A DNA stretch of 64,000 nucleotides from Orrella sp037026685 (GCF_037026685.1 NZ_JBANET010000003.1:260320-324319), one strand, 5' to 3'. Counted from the first letter of the stretch, positions 31,537-42,323 are shown. Made by a program: numbers and translations. Notes: a model not told the origin generated them from the sequence alone.

Positions 31537-32636
31537 ACGCCCCGCGCCCGGCCGACGCGCGGGTCCGGCAGTGCGTGCAGCGCACCGTGCGCGCCGACGT
31601 GCAGGCCCTGCGCGCCTATGCCGTGGCGCCGGCCGGGGACTGCATCAAGCTCGATGCCATGGAATGCCCCTACCCGCTGCCCGCGCCGGTGCGCGCCGAG
31701 CTGGCGCAGGCCCTGGCGCAGGTGGACATCCACCGCTACCCGGCCGCCAGCAACGCCGCGCTGCAGGCCCAGGTGCGCCAGGCCTTCGGCGTGCCGCAGC
31801 AGGCCGGGCTGCTGTTCGGCAACGGCTCGGACGAGCTGATCCACCTGCTGGTGCAGACCTGCTGCGCGCCGGGCGAGGCGGTGCTCTCGCCCTGGCCGTC
31901 CTTCGTGTATTTCGAGATGGCCGCCCGCCTGGACCACGCCCGCTTCGTCGGCGTGCCGCTGACGGCCGATTTCCAGATCGACCCGCAGGCGCTGCTGGCG
32001 GCCATCGCGCGCGAGCAGCCCAAGGTGGTGTTCCTGGCCGTGCCCAACAACCCCACCGGCAGCCTGTGGCCCGACGAAGTCATAGAACAGGTGCTGCAGG
32101 CCGCCCCCGGCCTGGTGGTGGTGGACGAGGCCTACCAGCCTTTCGCCGGCCGCAGCTGGATGCCCCGGCTGATGGAGCATCCCAACCTCGTGGTGCTGCG
32201 CACGGTGTCCAAGATCGGCCTGGCCGGCCTGCGCTTCGGCTACCTGGCCGGCCACCCGGCCTGGGTGGCCGAACTGGACAAGGCCCGTCCCCCGTACAAT
32301 ATCGACTTGCTGACGCAGGCCGCCCTGACGGTCGTGCTGCGCCACAAGGCCGTGCTCGACGAGCAGGCCGCGCGCCTGGTCGCCGACCGCGAGCCGCTGG
32401 CCCGGGCGCTGGCCGCGCTGCCCGGCGTCACGGTGTTTCCGTCGGCCGGCAATTTCGTGCTGCTGCGGGTGGCCGGCGCACAGGCCCTGCATCGCGCCCT
32501 GGCGGCGCGCCGCATCCTGGTGCGCGACTTCTCGTCGGCCCACCCGCTGCTGGCCGACTGCCTGCGCGTGTCGGTCGGCACGCCAGACGAAAACGCCGCC
32601 CTGCTGGCCGCCCTGCAAGACCTTCTGAATGCCTGA
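31533..32636 (+). CDS. hisC: Histidinol-phosphate aminotransferase
   Basis: A 367-residue class I/II PLP aminotransferase converting imidazole-acetol phosphate to histidinol phosphate. Key segments are FGNGSDELIHLL, VPNNPTGSLW, DEAYQPFAG (PLP-binding Asp/Tyr) and TVSKIGLAGLRFGY carrying the Schiff-base lysine. It is coupled to hisD by an ATGA overlap. Confidence 0.96.
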   Translation: MNAPRPADARVRQCVQRTVRADVQALRAYAVAPAGDCIKLDAMECPYPLPAPVRAELAQALAQVDIHRYPAASNAALQAQVRQAFGVPQQAGLLFGNGSDELIHLLVQTCCAPGEAVLSPWPSFVYFEMAARLDHARFVGVPLTADFQIDPQALLAAIAREQPKVVFLAVPNNPTGSLWPDEVIEQVLQAAPGLVVVDEAYQPFAGRSWMPRLMEHPNLVVLRTVSKIGLAGLRFGYLAGHPAWVAELDKARPPYNIDLLTQAALTVVLRHKAVLDEQAARLVADREPLARALAALPGVTVFPSAGNFVLLRVAGAQALHRALAARRILVRDFSSAHPLLADCLRVSVGTPDENAALLAALQDLLNA

Positions 32637-32649
32637 ACCGAGCCTTTCC

Positions 32650-33237
32650 ATGCGTACCGCCGAAATCAGCCGCAATACCAACGAGACGCGCATCCGCGTG
32701 GCCGTGAACCTGGACGGCACGGGCCGCCAGCGCATCGACACCGGCGTGCCCTTCCTGGACCACATGCTGGACCAGATCGCGCGCCACGGCCTGATCGACC
32801 TGGACATCAAGGCCGAGGGCGACCTGCACATCGACGATCACCACACCGTCGAGGACGTGGGCATCACCCTGGGCCAGGCCATCGCCCAGGCGGTGGGCGA
32901 CAAGGCCGGCATCCGCCGCTACGGCCACGCCTACGTGCCGCTGGACGAGGCGCTCTCGCGCGTGGTGGTCGATTTCTCCGGGCGCCCGGGGCTGGAGTTC
33001 CACGTGCCCTATACCCGCGCGCGCATCGGCAACTTCGACGTGGACCTGTCCCGCGAATTCTTCCAGGGGCTGGTCAACCACGCCCGCATCACCCTGCACA
33101 TCGACAACCTGCGCGGCGTCAATGCCCACCACCAGTGCGAGACGGTGTTCAAGGCCTGTGGCCGCGCGCTGCGCATGGCGCTCGAACCGGACCCGCGCAG
33201 CGCGGGCGTGGTGCCCTCGACCAAGGGCGTGCTCTGA
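32650..33237 (+). CDS. hisB: Imidazoleglycerol-phosphate dehydratase
   Basis: A 195-residue monofunctional IGP dehydratase without the histidinol-phosphatase domain fused to it in enterobacteria. Metal-binding histidine motifs are FLDHMLDQIARHG, DDHHTVEDVGI and NAHHQCETVFKA. The start at MRTAEISR (32650) is preferred; an upstream ATG at 32629 adds seven residues and lies within the hisC stop region, so either is possible. The histidinol phosphatase must be encoded elsewhere. Confidence 0.96.
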   Translation: MRTAEISRNTNETRIRVAVNLDGTGRQRIDTGVPFLDHMLDQIARHGLIDLDIKAEGDLHIDDHHTVEDVGITLGQAIAQAVGDKAGIRRYGHAYVPLDEALSRVVVDFSGRPGLEFHVPYTRARIGNFDVDLSREFFQGLVNHARITLHIDNLRGVNAHHQCETVFKACGRALRMALEPDPRSAGVVPSTKGVL

Positions 33238-33298
33238 GCCGGCGCGCGCCCTGCCGGGCCGCGCGCCGCCCCTTCGTTTCCAACCAGGCCGAACCGAC

Positions 33299-33949
33299 GT
33301 GACCACCATCGCCATCGTGGACTACGGAATGGGCAACTTCCATTCCGTGGCGCGCGCGCTGCGCTATGCGGCGCCCGATACCGACATCCGCATCTGCAAC
33401 CAGGCCGCCCAGATCGACGCGGCCGACCGTATCGTTTTCCCGGGGCAAGGCGCCATGCCCGACTGCATGCGCACCCTGGAGCGCTCGGGGCTGCGCGCAG
33501 CCGTCGAGCGCGCCGCGCGCAGCAAGCCCCTGCTGGGCGTGTGCGTGGGTGAGCAGATGCTGTTCGAACGCAGCGAAGAGGGCGACACGCCCTGCCTGGG
33601 CCTGTTCCCGGGCACGGTGCGCCGCTTTGCCGGCCCGCAGTTCGCCGCCCCGGCGGGCGGCGAGCCCGGCCTGCTCAAGATCCCCCACATGGGCTGGAAC
33701 CCGGTGTACCAGACCCGCGCGCACGCGCTGTGGGCGGGCATCCCCGACGGCACGCATTTCTACTTCGTGCACAGCTACTACGCCGACCCGGCCGACGCGG
33801 CCCTGACCGTCGGCCAGACCCGCTACGGGCTTGCCTTTACCTCGGCAGTGGCCAGGGATAACATCTTCGCCGTCCAATTTCATCCGGAAAAGAGCGCCGA
33901 TGCTGGTTTGCGCCTTTACCGCAATTTTGTAGACTGGCAGCCTGAGTAG
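33299..33949 (+). CDS. hisH: Imidazole glycerol phosphate synthase, glutamine amidotransferase subunit
   Basis: A 216-residue class I glutaminase that supplies ammonia to HisF. The nucleophile is Cys82 (GVCVGEQML); the His-Glu pair is in QFHPEKS. IVDYGMGNFHSV marks the N-terminus. The start is GTG at 33299, immediately in front of TTIAIVDYG; the frame is open upstream across hisB but not in a coding manner. Confidence 0.95.
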   Translation: MTTIAIVDYGMGNFHSVARALRYAAPDTDIRICNQAAQIDAADRIVFPGQGAMPDCMRTLERSGLRAAVERAARSKPLLGVCVGEQMLFERSEEGDTPCLGLFPGTVRRFAGPQFAAPAGGEPGLLKIPHMGWNPVYQTRAHALWAGIPDGTHFYFVHSYYADPADAALTVGQTRYGLAFTSAVARDNIFAVQFHPEKSADAGLRLYRNFVDWQPE

Positions 33950-34015
33950 GCCGCGCGCCTTCGGCCGGCACCCGTTTCCGACCCTACCCATCCAAAAGAA
34001 AGCCTCTCCTCCACC

Positions 34016-34759
34016 ATGCTGCTGATCCCCGCCATCGACCTCAAAGACGGGCGCTGCGTGCGCTTGCGCCAGGGCGACCTGGACGACGCCACGGTATTTT
34101 CCGAAGACCCCACCGACATGGCCGAACACTGGCTCGAGCGCGGGGCGCGCCGGCTGCACCTGGTCGACCTGAACGGCGCGGTGGCGGGCAAGCCCAAGAA
34201 CGAGCCGGTCATCCGCCGCATCGTCGACGCCGTGGGCGCCGAGATCCCGGTGCAGATCGGCGGCGGCATCCGCGACCTGGACACCATCGAGCGCTACCTC
34301 GATTTCGGCATCTCCTACGTCATCATCGGCACGGCCGCCGTCAAGAACCCGGGCTTCCTGCACGATGCCTGCAGCGCCTTTCCCGGCGCCATCATCGTGG
34401 GGCTGGACGCGCGCGACGGCAAGGTGGCCACCGACGGCTGGAGCAAGCTCACCGGCCACGACGTGCTGGACATGGCCCGCAAGTTCGAGGACTACGGCTG
34501 CGAGGCCATCATCTACACCGACATCGGCCGCGACGGCATGCTCTCGGGCGTGAACGTCGAGGCCACGGTGCGGCTGGCCCAGCACGTGCGCATCCCGGTC
34601 ATCGCCTCGGGCGGCATCGCCAGCATGGCCGACATCGACGCGCTGTGCGCGGTCGAGGAAGAAGGCGTCGAGGGCGCCATCCTGGGCCGCAGCATCTACG
34701 AAGGCACGCTGGACTTCGAGGCCGCCCAGCAACGCGCCGACGAACTGAGCGCAGGCTGA
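34016..34759 (+). CDS. hisA: ProFAR isomerase
   Basis: A 247-residue TIM-barrel isomerase (1-(5-phosphoribosyl)-5-amino-imidazole carboxamide isomerase). The catalytic aspartates lie in AIDLKDGRCVRL and YTDIGRDGML; phosphate loops are QIGGGIRD and ASGGIASM. It is followed two bases later by hisF. Confidence 0.97.
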   Translation: MLLIPAIDLKDGRCVRLRQGDLDDATVFSEDPTDMAEHWLERGARRLHLVDLNGAVAGKPKNEPVIRRIVDAVGAEIPVQIGGGIRDLDTIERYLDFGISYVIIGTAAVKNPGFLHDACSAFPGAIIVGLDARDGKVATDGWSKLTGHDVLDMARKFEDYGCEAIIYTDIGRDGMLSGVNVEATVRLAQHVRIPVIASGGIASMADIDALCAVEEEGVEGAILGRSIYEGTLDFEAAQQRADELSAG

Positions 34760-34761
34760 GC

Positions 34762-35553
<792 letters not shown>

Positions 35554-35643
35554 GCCGGCGCGCCGCCGGGCCGATGCGGCGCCGCGCGCAGCCGCCGGCG
35601 CCCCCAACCTTTTTATGACCGGCCCGCCGGGCCGCCCCAGGAC

Positions 35644-36048
35644 ATGGAACCTTCAAGCCTCGATTGGATGGCCGACGTCGCCTTCGACAGCGACGGGCTG
35701 ATCCCCGCCATCGCGCAGGACGCGCACGACAACCGTATCCTGATGGTCGCCTGGATGAACGCCCAGGCCCTGGCCGAGACGGCCGCCACCGGGCGCGCGG
35801 TCTACTGGTCGCGCTCGCGGCGCAAGCTCTGGCGCAAGGGCGAGGAATCGGGCCACACCCAGACGGTGCACGAGATCCGGCTGGACTGCGACGGCGACGT
35901 GGTGCTGCTCAAGGTCGAACAGCAAGGCGGCATCGCCTGCCACACCGGCCGCCCGAGCTGCTTCTACCGCCGCCTGCAGGCCGGCGAGCCGGCCCGCTGG
36001 GAAATCACCGATCCGGTGCTCAAGGATCCCGAACTCATCTACAAGTAA
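35644..36048 (+). CDS. hisI: Phosphoribosyl-AMP cyclohydrolase
   Basis: A 134-residue zinc enzyme opening the adenine ring of PR-AMP. The conserved VAWMNAQALAET, YWSRSRRKLWRKGEESGH, the Asp-rich metal site LDCDGDVVLLKV and zinc cysteines in IACHTGRPSCFYR are all present. It is separate from hisE, as usual in proteobacteria outside the enterics. Confidence 0.96.
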   Translation: MEPSSLDWMADVAFDSDGLIPAIAQDAHDNRILMVAWMNAQALAETAATGRAVYWSRSRRKLWRKGEESGHTQTVHEIRLDCDGDVVLLKVEQQGGIACHTGRPSCFYRRLQAGEPARWEITDPVLKDPELIYK

Positions 36049-36053
36049 AGCCC

Positions 36054-36401
36054 ATGACCGACTCCGCCTCCAGCGCCGAGCTGCTCTCGCGCCTGGCCGA
36101 CACGCTCGAATCGCGCCTGCCCGCGCGCGGCGGCGATCCCCAGACTTCCTACGTGGCCAAGCTGCTGGCGCGCGGGCCCGACGCCTTCCTGAAAAAGATC
36201 GGCGAGGAGGCCACCGAGCTGGTCATGGCCGCCAAGGACGGCGCGCCCGAGCGCGTGGTGTCTGAAACCGCCGATTTGTGGTTTCATTGCATGGTTGCCC
36301 TCGCCCACTTCGGCCTGCGCCCCGACGACGTGCTGGCCGAACTGGCGCGCCGCGAGGGCCTCTCGGGCCTGGAAGAAAAAGCCCGGCGCCCGGCCCCCTG
36401 A
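36054..36401 (+). CDS. hisE: Phosphoribosyl-ATP pyrophosphatase
   Basis: A 115-residue all-alpha MazG-like pyrophosphohydrolase that releases PPi from PR-ATP. The metal-binding helix KIGEEATELVMAAKDG and ETADLWFHCMVAL are typical. The ATG is 5 bp after the hisI stop. It closes the his operon. Confidence 0.95.
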   Translation: MTDSASSAELLSRLADTLESRLPARGGDPQTSYVAKLLARGPDAFLKKIGEEATELVMAAKDGAPERVVSETADLWFHCMVALAHFGLRPDDVLAELARREGLSGLEEKARRPAP

Positions 36402-36422
36402 CCCCGATTGCCAGCCGATTCC

Positions 36423-36791
36423 ATGAGCGAAAACTGTATCTTCTGCAAGATTGCCCAGGGCAGCATCCCGGCCCGCAAGGTCTACGAGGACGACGAGTTC
36501 GTCTGCTTTCACGACATCAGCCCGGCCGCGCCCGTGCACCTGCTGCTGATTCCCCGCAAACATGTGGTATCTCTGCAAAACGTCACACCAGAGGATTCAC
36601 ATTGGTTGGGTAGAATGGTTGCACTGGCCTGCCGCCTGGCGGCGGAAAACGGCTGCCGGCCCGGCCCGCAAGGCGGTTTCCGCCTGGTAGCCAACGCCGG
36701 CGCCGACGGTGGCCAGGAAGTGCATCACCTCCATTTTCATATTCTTGGCGGCGAACGTCCCTGGCAGGGACGCATGGCCGCCATAGCCTAA
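36423..36791 (+). CDS. HIT-family purine nucleoside phosphoramidase (HinT-like)
   Basis: A 122-residue histidine-triad hydrolase. The triad motif is HHLHFHILGG near the C-terminus; the N-terminus has CIFCKIAQGSIPARKVYEDD. The start at MSENCIF (36423) is preferred over MPADS 15 bp upstream. The position at the end of the his genes and ahead of tatA recurs in related bacteria. Confidence 0.94.
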   Translation: MSENCIFCKIAQGSIPARKVYEDDEFVCFHDISPAAPVHLLLIPRKHVVSLQNVTPEDSHWLGRMVALACRLAAENGCRPGPQGGFRLVANAGADGGQEVHHLHFHILGGERPWQGRMAAIA

Positions 36792-36807
36792 GTCTCAGGA
36801 GACGCTC

Positions 36808-37041
36808 ATGGGCAGTTTCAGTATTTGGCATTGGTTGATCGTTCTCCTCATCATCGCGCTGGTGTTCGGCACCAAGAAGCTGCGCAACATGGGGTCCGAC
36901 CTGGGCGGCGCCGTCAAGGGCTTCAAGGAAGGCATGCGCGATGCCAACGAACCCACCGATCCGCAACCCACGCAGCGCGTGACGCAGCAGGGCGACACCA
37001 TCGACGTGCAGGCCAAGGAAAAAACCGGCTCGCAGCAGTAA
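36808..37041 (+). CDS. tatA: Sec-independent translocase protein TatA
   Basis: A 77-residue Tat pore-forming subunit: one N-terminal membrane helix (WHWLIVLLIIALVFGTKKL), the FGTKKLR hinge and an amphipathic helix LGGAVKGFKEGM, then a polar tail. CAGGAGACG precedes the ATG. It is the first gene of tatABC and forms the variable-size ring that passes folded proteins. Confidence 0.96.
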   Translation: MGSFSIWHWLIVLLIIALVFGTKKLRNMGSDLGGAVKGFKEGMRDANEPTDPQPTQRVTQQGDTIDVQAKEKTGSQQ

Positions 37042-37122
37042 TGCCGGCGCGCATCCAGCCCTTCGGCCGCGGCCCTTGCCTGCCGCGGCGCTTCCCTTCC
37101 GGCCGCTTGCGGCCCGCCGTCC

Positions 37123-37728
37123 ATGTTTGATGTCAGCTTCACCGAGTTGATGATCATCGGCGTCGTCGCCCTGATCGTCATCGGCCCCGAACGCCTGCCC
37201 AAGGTGGCCCGTACCGTCGGCCACCTGCTTGGCCGCGCGCAGCGCTACGTCAACGACGTGAAAAGCGACATCCGCCGCGAAATCGAACTGGACGAGCTGC
37301 GCAAGTTCAAGGAGCAGATGCAGGAGGCCGCCGACAGCATGCAAAGCTCGCTGCGCGAGACCGGCGCCTCGCTGCGGGCCCCGCTGGACGAGCTGTCGCG
37401 CTCGTTCTCCGAGACGGCCGCCGAGGTGCGCGGCGCGGTCTCCGGGCCGGACAAGAACAACGACAAGGACAAGGCCGAGCCGGCCCAGGCGGACCTGGAC
37501 TTTCCCGCGCTGACCACGCCGCCGGGCACCCCCGGTTCCCCGGACACCGCCCCGGCGCCCGCCCCCCAGGGCGGCGTTTCCACGGAACCGGCGCCGGAAC
37601 CGGCCCCGGAACCGGCCAGGACGGAATCCGCCGAGACAGAACCCGCTGCGGCCGATCCCGCCGCAACGGCGCCGGCCAGGGCCGAACCGCCGCCCGCCGA
37701 CCCCACCGATACCCGCAAGCCATCGTGA
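37123..37728 (+). CDS. tatB: Sec-independent translocase protein TatB
   Basis: A 201-residue TatB with the N-terminal helix FTELMIIGVVALIVIGPERL, the amphipathic helix VARTVGHLLGRAQRYVNDVK, and an extended helical region to about residue 100. The last about 90 residues are a Pro/Ala/Glu repeat tail (PAPEPAPEPA-like), a low-complexity extension beyond the conserved core. It overlaps tatC by four bases (GTGA). Confidence 0.95.
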   Translation: MFDVSFTELMIIGVVALIVIGPERLPKVARTVGHLLGRAQRYVNDVKSDIRREIELDELRKFKEQMQEAADSMQSSLRETGASLRAPLDELSRSFSETAAEVRGAVSGPDKNNDKDKAEPAQADLDFPALTTPPGTPGSPDTAPAPAPQGGVSTEPAPEPAPEPARTESAETEPAAADPAATAPARAEPPPADPTDTRKPS

Positions 37729-38492
37729 GCCAGGACGATCTTCCCCAAGACAGCTTCATGTCCCACCTCGTGGAACTGCGCTCGCGCCTGCTCAAGGCGG
37801 CCGGCGCGGTGCTGGGGGTGTTCCTGGTGCTGTTCACCTATCCGGGCGCCTCGGCCATCTACGACGTACTGGCCCAGCCCATGCTGGCCTCGCTGCCCCA
37901 GGGCACGCGCATGATCGCCACGGGCGTGATCACGCCCTTCATGGTGCCGGTCAAGGTCACGCTCATGGCCTCCTTCGTGCTGGCCCTGCCCTTCGTGCTC
38001 TACCAGGCCTGGGCCTTCGTCGCGCCGGGCCTGTACCGCCACGAAAAGCGCCTGGCCGCGCCCATCATCATCTCCAGCTCGCTGCTGTTCCTGGCGGGTA
38101 TGGCCTTCTGTTATTTCTTCGTCTTCAAGACCGTCTTTCACTTCATCGCCAATTTCGCGCCGCAGTCGATCACGCCCGCGCCGGACATCGAGGCCTACCT
38201 GAACTTCGTGCTCACCATGTTCATGGCCTTCGGCATCACCTTCGAGGTGCCGGTGGTGGTCGTGCTGCTGGTGCGCACGGGCGTGGTCACCATCGAGCAG
38301 CTGCGCAGCGCGCGCGGCTACGTGATCGTCGGCGCCTTCATCATCGCCGCGATCGTCACCCCGCCCGACGTCATCAGCCAGTTCATGCTGGCCGTCCCCC
38401 TGTGCCTGCTCTACGAGGTGGGCATCGTGCTCTCGCGCATGGTCAAGCCCGAAGCGCGCAGCGACGAGGACGCGCTTACCGAGCGCCCCTGA
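37725..38492 (+). CDS. tatC: Sec-independent translocase protein TatC
   Basis: A 255-residue six-helix core Tat receptor. It shows SHLVELRSRLLKA near the start, the twin-arginine-peptide-binding region FVAPGLYRHEKR and FEVPVVVVLL. It begins at a GTG inside the tatB stop codon. The Rieske protein encoded 4 kb downstream has a twin-arginine signal anchor and is a probable client. Confidence 0.96.
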   Translation: MSQDDLPQDSFMSHLVELRSRLLKAAGAVLGVFLVLFTYPGASAIYDVLAQPMLASLPQGTRMIATGVITPFMVPVKVTLMASFVLALPFVLYQAWAFVAPGLYRHEKRLAAPIIISSSLLFLAGMAFCYFFVFKTVFHFIANFAPQSITPAPDIEAYLNFVLTMFMAFGITFEVPVVVVLLVRTGVVTIEQLRSARGYVIVGAFIIAAIVTPPDVISQFMLAVPLCLLYEVGIVLSRMVKPEARSDEDALTERP

Positions 38493-38503
38493 GGACCGGG
38501 GAC

Positions 38504-38525
38504 GGCGTACATCCTTATGTACGCC
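38504..38525 (+). terminator. Hairpin after tatC
   Basis: GGCGTACAT-CCTT-ATGTACGCC: a perfect 9-bp stem 12 bp after the tatC stop, followed by a weak T-rich stretch (TTACATT). It is most likely the end of the his-tat transcription unit. The ATGTAC half-sites recall the GntR operators but spacing differs. Confidence 0.6.
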
Positions 38526-38729
38526 TTACATTAGCCCCCGCATAATAAAAAACGTTTCTCCTCAAAGACTTGCCGAAGAAAGCCGGCCGCCGCCGGCAGC
38601 CGGGCAGGCCGCAAAACCGCAAACTGCCTGCCTGCGCCGCGGCTGTTCCGCCCTAGCCGCGCGGCCCGTGCGCCACAGAATCCTTGCTTCGCCGCTGCCT
38701 GCGGCCTGCCCCAAGGAGACCGGTCGCCC

Positions 38730-39038
38730 GTGCTGCCCCACCGACTGAAGCAAGCCCGCTTGCGCCTGGGCGTCTCGCAAGAAAAGCTGGGCCGGCTGGT
38801 GGACATCGACCCCGCCTCGGCCAGCGCCCGCATGAACCAGTACGAGCGCGGCAAGCACACGCCGGACTACTCCCTGGTCAAAAGGCTGGCCCCGGTGCTG
38901 GGCCTGCCCGTGCCGTGGTTCTACACCGAGGACGACGAGACGGCCGAACTGCTCGAACTGTTCCACCGCATGCATCCCTCGGATCGCGTCGTGCTGCTCA
39001 ACGCCGCGCGGCGGCTCGTCCCCGGCCTGGGACGGTAA
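38730..39038 (+). CDS. XRE-family helix-turn-helix regulator 1
   Basis: A 102-residue protein with an N-terminal Cro/C1-type HTH (LPHRLKQARLRLGVSQEKLGRLVDID...NQYERGKHTPDYSL), residues about 1-55, and a short helical C-terminus (ETAELLELFHRMHPSDRVVLLNAARRL cut here into segments). The start is GTG with AAGGAGACC about 10 bp upstream. An adjacent second XRE gene follows after 89 bp. Targets are unknown; it may control its neighbour through the palindrome at 39089. Confidence 0.85.
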   Translation: MLPHRLKQARLRLGVSQEKLGRLVDIDPASASARMNQYERGKHTPDYSLVKRLAPVLGLPVPWFYTEDDETAELLELFHRMHPSDRVVLLNAARRLVPGLGR

Positions 39039-39088
39039 CGGATCTCACCCTCGTTTCAAATGGCATACCCCATGCACAAAGGCATTGC

Positions 39089-39102
39089 CGCTTTGCAAAG
39101 CG
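39089..39102. promoter_or_regulatory. 14-bp perfect palindrome between two XRE genes
   Basis: CGCTTTGCAAAGCG lies 25 bp before the second XRE start and is symmetric throughout. The position and symmetry suit an operator for one of the two flanking Cro/C1-type regulators. Confidence 0.55.
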
Positions 39103-39127
39103 CACGGCCTCTTTCACCATTGCCGGC

Positions 39128-39550
39128 ATGACGATCTCGGACCGACTCACGGCACTGATGCGCAGACGCGGCATACGCAGCCAAAGCCAGCTGGCGCGCA
39201 TCTCCGGAGTGCCGCAATCCTCGATCCATCGCATTCTTTCGCGCGGCGAAAACTATTCGGTGGGCACCGGCACCCTGCGCAAGCTTGCCGCGGCGCTGGA
39301 TACCAGCGTGGCCTGGCTCTCCGAAGGCACCGAAGTCCTGAGCCCGCGCGGCGGCCGGCGCCTGTCGCTGGGCGTGGCCGAGGCGGCCCGCGAAGCCGAC
39401 GAAAACCAGGACGGCGACGTGCTCGAGGCCATACACATCTTCCAGCGCCTGTCGCCGGACGAGCGGCGCAAGGTGCTGGCCGTGCTGCGCCTGCTGCCTT
39501 CGGTGGCCGGCCAGCCGCAGCCGGCGGAAAAAGCCGCCCACGACGACTGA
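39128..39550 (+). CDS. XRE-family helix-turn-helix regulator 2
   Basis: A 140-residue protein with a Cro/C1-type HTH at residues about 3-65 (LTALMRRRGIRSQSQLARIS, then VPQSSIHRILSRGENYSVGT and LRKLAAALDTSVAWLSEG), and a C-terminal helical part AIHIFQRLSPDERRKVLAVL. The architecture (HTH, then a short multimerisation helix without a peptidase domain) resembles a truncated phage-type repressor. It shares direction with the first XRE gene. The sequence before the ATG at 39128 is non-coding and palindromic. Function unknown. Confidence 0.82.
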   Translation: MTISDRLTALMRRRGIRSQSQLARISGVPQSSIHRILSRGENYSVGTGTLRKLAAALDTSVAWLSEGTEVLSPRGGRRLSLGVAEAAREADENQDGDVLEAIHIFQRLSPDERRKVLAVLRLLPSVAGQPQPAEKAAHDD

Positions 39551-39563
39551 GCCGCCCAGCTGC

Positions 39564-40718
<1,155 letters not shown>

Positions 40719-40738
40719 GCTTCGTAAAGGCGAATGGA

Positions 40739-41515
40739 ATGAATCAGACGACGACCCGCGAACTGGCTGCCTGGCTGGACGCGCAGCTGCAAACCGCACG
40801 TTTCAAGGACTACTGCCCCAATGGGCTGCAGGTGGAAGGCCGGCCCGTCGTGCGCCATATTATCGCGGGGGTGACCGCATCCGAAGCCTTGTTGCGCGTG
40901 GCGATCGAGCGCGGCGCCGACGCGGTGCTGGTCCATCACGGCTGGTTCTGGAAGAACGAGGACCCGCGCGTGCGCGGCACGCGGCGCACGCGCCTGGCGC
41001 TGGCGCTGGGCCACGAACTGAACCTGCTGGCCTACCACCTGCCGCTGGACGCCCATCCGCAATGGGGCAACAACGCCCAGCTGGCCCAGGTACTGGGCCT
41101 TGCGCCCGAGCGCGACGACGAAGGGGCCCCGCGCGTGTTCGGGCCCGAACACCTGGTCTGGATAGGCCGCGCGCCGGGCCTGGCCACCGTGGGCGAGCTG
41201 GCCGCGCGGGTCGCCGAGCGGCTGCAGCGCCAGCCGCTGCTGATCGGCGATCCGGCGCAGCCGCTGGGCCAGGTAGCCTGGTGCACGGGCGGCGCCCAGG
41301 GCTTCATGCAGGCCGCCGTGGATGCCGGCGCCACGGTCTACCTGAGCGGCGAGGCGTCCGAGCCCACCACCCACCTTGCGCGCGAGACCGGCACCGCCTA
41401 TATCGGGGCCGGCCACCACGCCACCGAACGCTACGGCGTGCGGGCGCTGGGGCAGGCCGTGGCCGAGCGCTTCGGCATACGGGTGGATTTCGTGGACATC
41501 GACAACCCGGTCTAG
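40739..41515 (+). CDS. Nif3-like dinuclear metal centre protein (DUF34/YbgI)
   Basis: A 258-residue Nif3-family protein. Metal-ligand regions are VLVHHGWFWKNED, AYHLPLDAHPQWGNN, YLSGEASEPTTH and GAGHHATERYG. The family forms toroidal hexamers with a two-metal site. YbgI-type proteins are linked to GTP cyclohydrolase-like or metal-handling roles, but the function is not settled. It is divergently transcribed from the DegS-type gene, an arrangement common in betaproteobacteria. Confidence 0.92.
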   Translation: MNQTTTRELAAWLDAQLQTARFKDYCPNGLQVEGRPVVRHIIAGVTASEALLRVAIERGADAVLVHHGWFWKNEDPRVRGTRRTRLALALGHELNLLAYHLPLDAHPQWGNNAQLAQVLGLAPERDDEGAPRVFGPEHLVWIGRAPGLATVGELAARVAERLQRQPLLIGDPAQPLGQVAWCTGGAQGFMQAAVDAGATVYLSGEASEPTTHLARETGTAYIGAGHHATERYGVRALGQAVAERFGIRVDFVDIDNPV

Positions 41516-41551
41516 GGCCCTGTCAACAGGCCCCGGACCGGGCGGACGGCA

Positions 41552-42004
41552 TCAAGGGCGCTTGAGCAGGTCGCGGATCTCGCGCAGCAGGGCCACGTCC
41601 TCGGGCGGAGGCGCGGGCTCGGCGGCCGGTTCGGCGGGCTTTTCCTCCTCGGCGGCGCGGCGCGCCGCGTTCACGCCCTTGACCATCCAGAAAATCACGA
41701 AGGCCAGGAGAATGAAGTTGATCAGGATGGTGATGAAGTTGCCCCAGGCGAACACGATGGCGCCGGCCTGGGTCAGGTCGGCGTAGGTCTGCGGCCCGGT
41801 GTAGTCCGGCGGCGTGCTCAGGACGATGAATTTGTTGCTGAAGTCGACCGCCCCGCCCAGCAGGTAGTTGATGACGGGCATGACGATATCCTTGACCAGC
41901 GAATCGACGATCCTGCCGAACGCCGCGCCGATGATCACGCCGACAGCCAAGTCGACGACGTTGCCCTTGACGGCGAAGTCGCGGAATTCCTTCATAAAAC
42001 TCAT
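41552..42004 (-). CDS. mscL: Large-conductance mechanosensitive channel
   Basis: A 150-residue MscL. The N-terminal helix and pore lining are seen in FMKEFRDFAVKGNVVDLAVG and VIIGAAFGRIVDSLVKDIVM, the second helix in GNFITILINFILLAFVIFWM. The C-terminal bundle ends EVALLREIRDLL-like (DVALLREIRDLLKR). AGGAGGG precedes the ATG at 42004. It opens on hypo-osmotic shock to release solutes. Confidence 0.97.
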   Translation of the reverse strand: MSFMKEFRDFAVKGNVVDLAVGVIIGAAFGRIVDSLVKDIVMPVINYLLGGAVDFSNKFIVLSTPPDYTGPQTYADLTQAGAIVFAWGNFITILINFILLAFVIFWMVKGVNAARRAAEEEKPAEPAAEPAPPPEDVALLREIRDLLKRP

Positions 42005-42323
42005 GGTATTTCCCTCCTGGCGCCCGGGATCGGGCCACGGCGCTATAATAAGCGGTTGCTGAGATCTTGGAGCAGGGCAAATAACCCTTCTTGACAAAGA
42101 CCAGCGGCATGTCGCAGCACGGATCGCAGAACGTCCGGCTGCGCCACCCAGGCTGTTCGGCAAGGGCCGGGCGGTGCGCAACTACGCCACGAATAGCGCG
42201 CACGGCCGGTCCGGTGCCTTGGAGGCAAGCGGCACCCGATACTCGGGTCAGGGTTTCGGGAGGGGCAGTTCCACAACGCCGACAGGGCTTGTAGTACAAG
42301 GCTTGAAAACAGGATAGAGGAAC
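42005..42323. other. 319-bp divergent region between mscL and petA
   Basis: It holds the mscL and petABC promoters. TATAAT is at 42043-42048 in the rightward sense, TTGACA at 42091-42096, and a hairpin ACCCGA-TAC-TCGGGT around 42235-42249 that would fall in a petA leader. No coding frame is convincing. Confidence 0.45.

Noticed and set aside
38504..38525. A fourth GntR operator after tatC
   Set aside because: The ATGTAC half-sites are spaced differently and lie in a perfect stem-loop just after a stop codon; a terminator is simpler.
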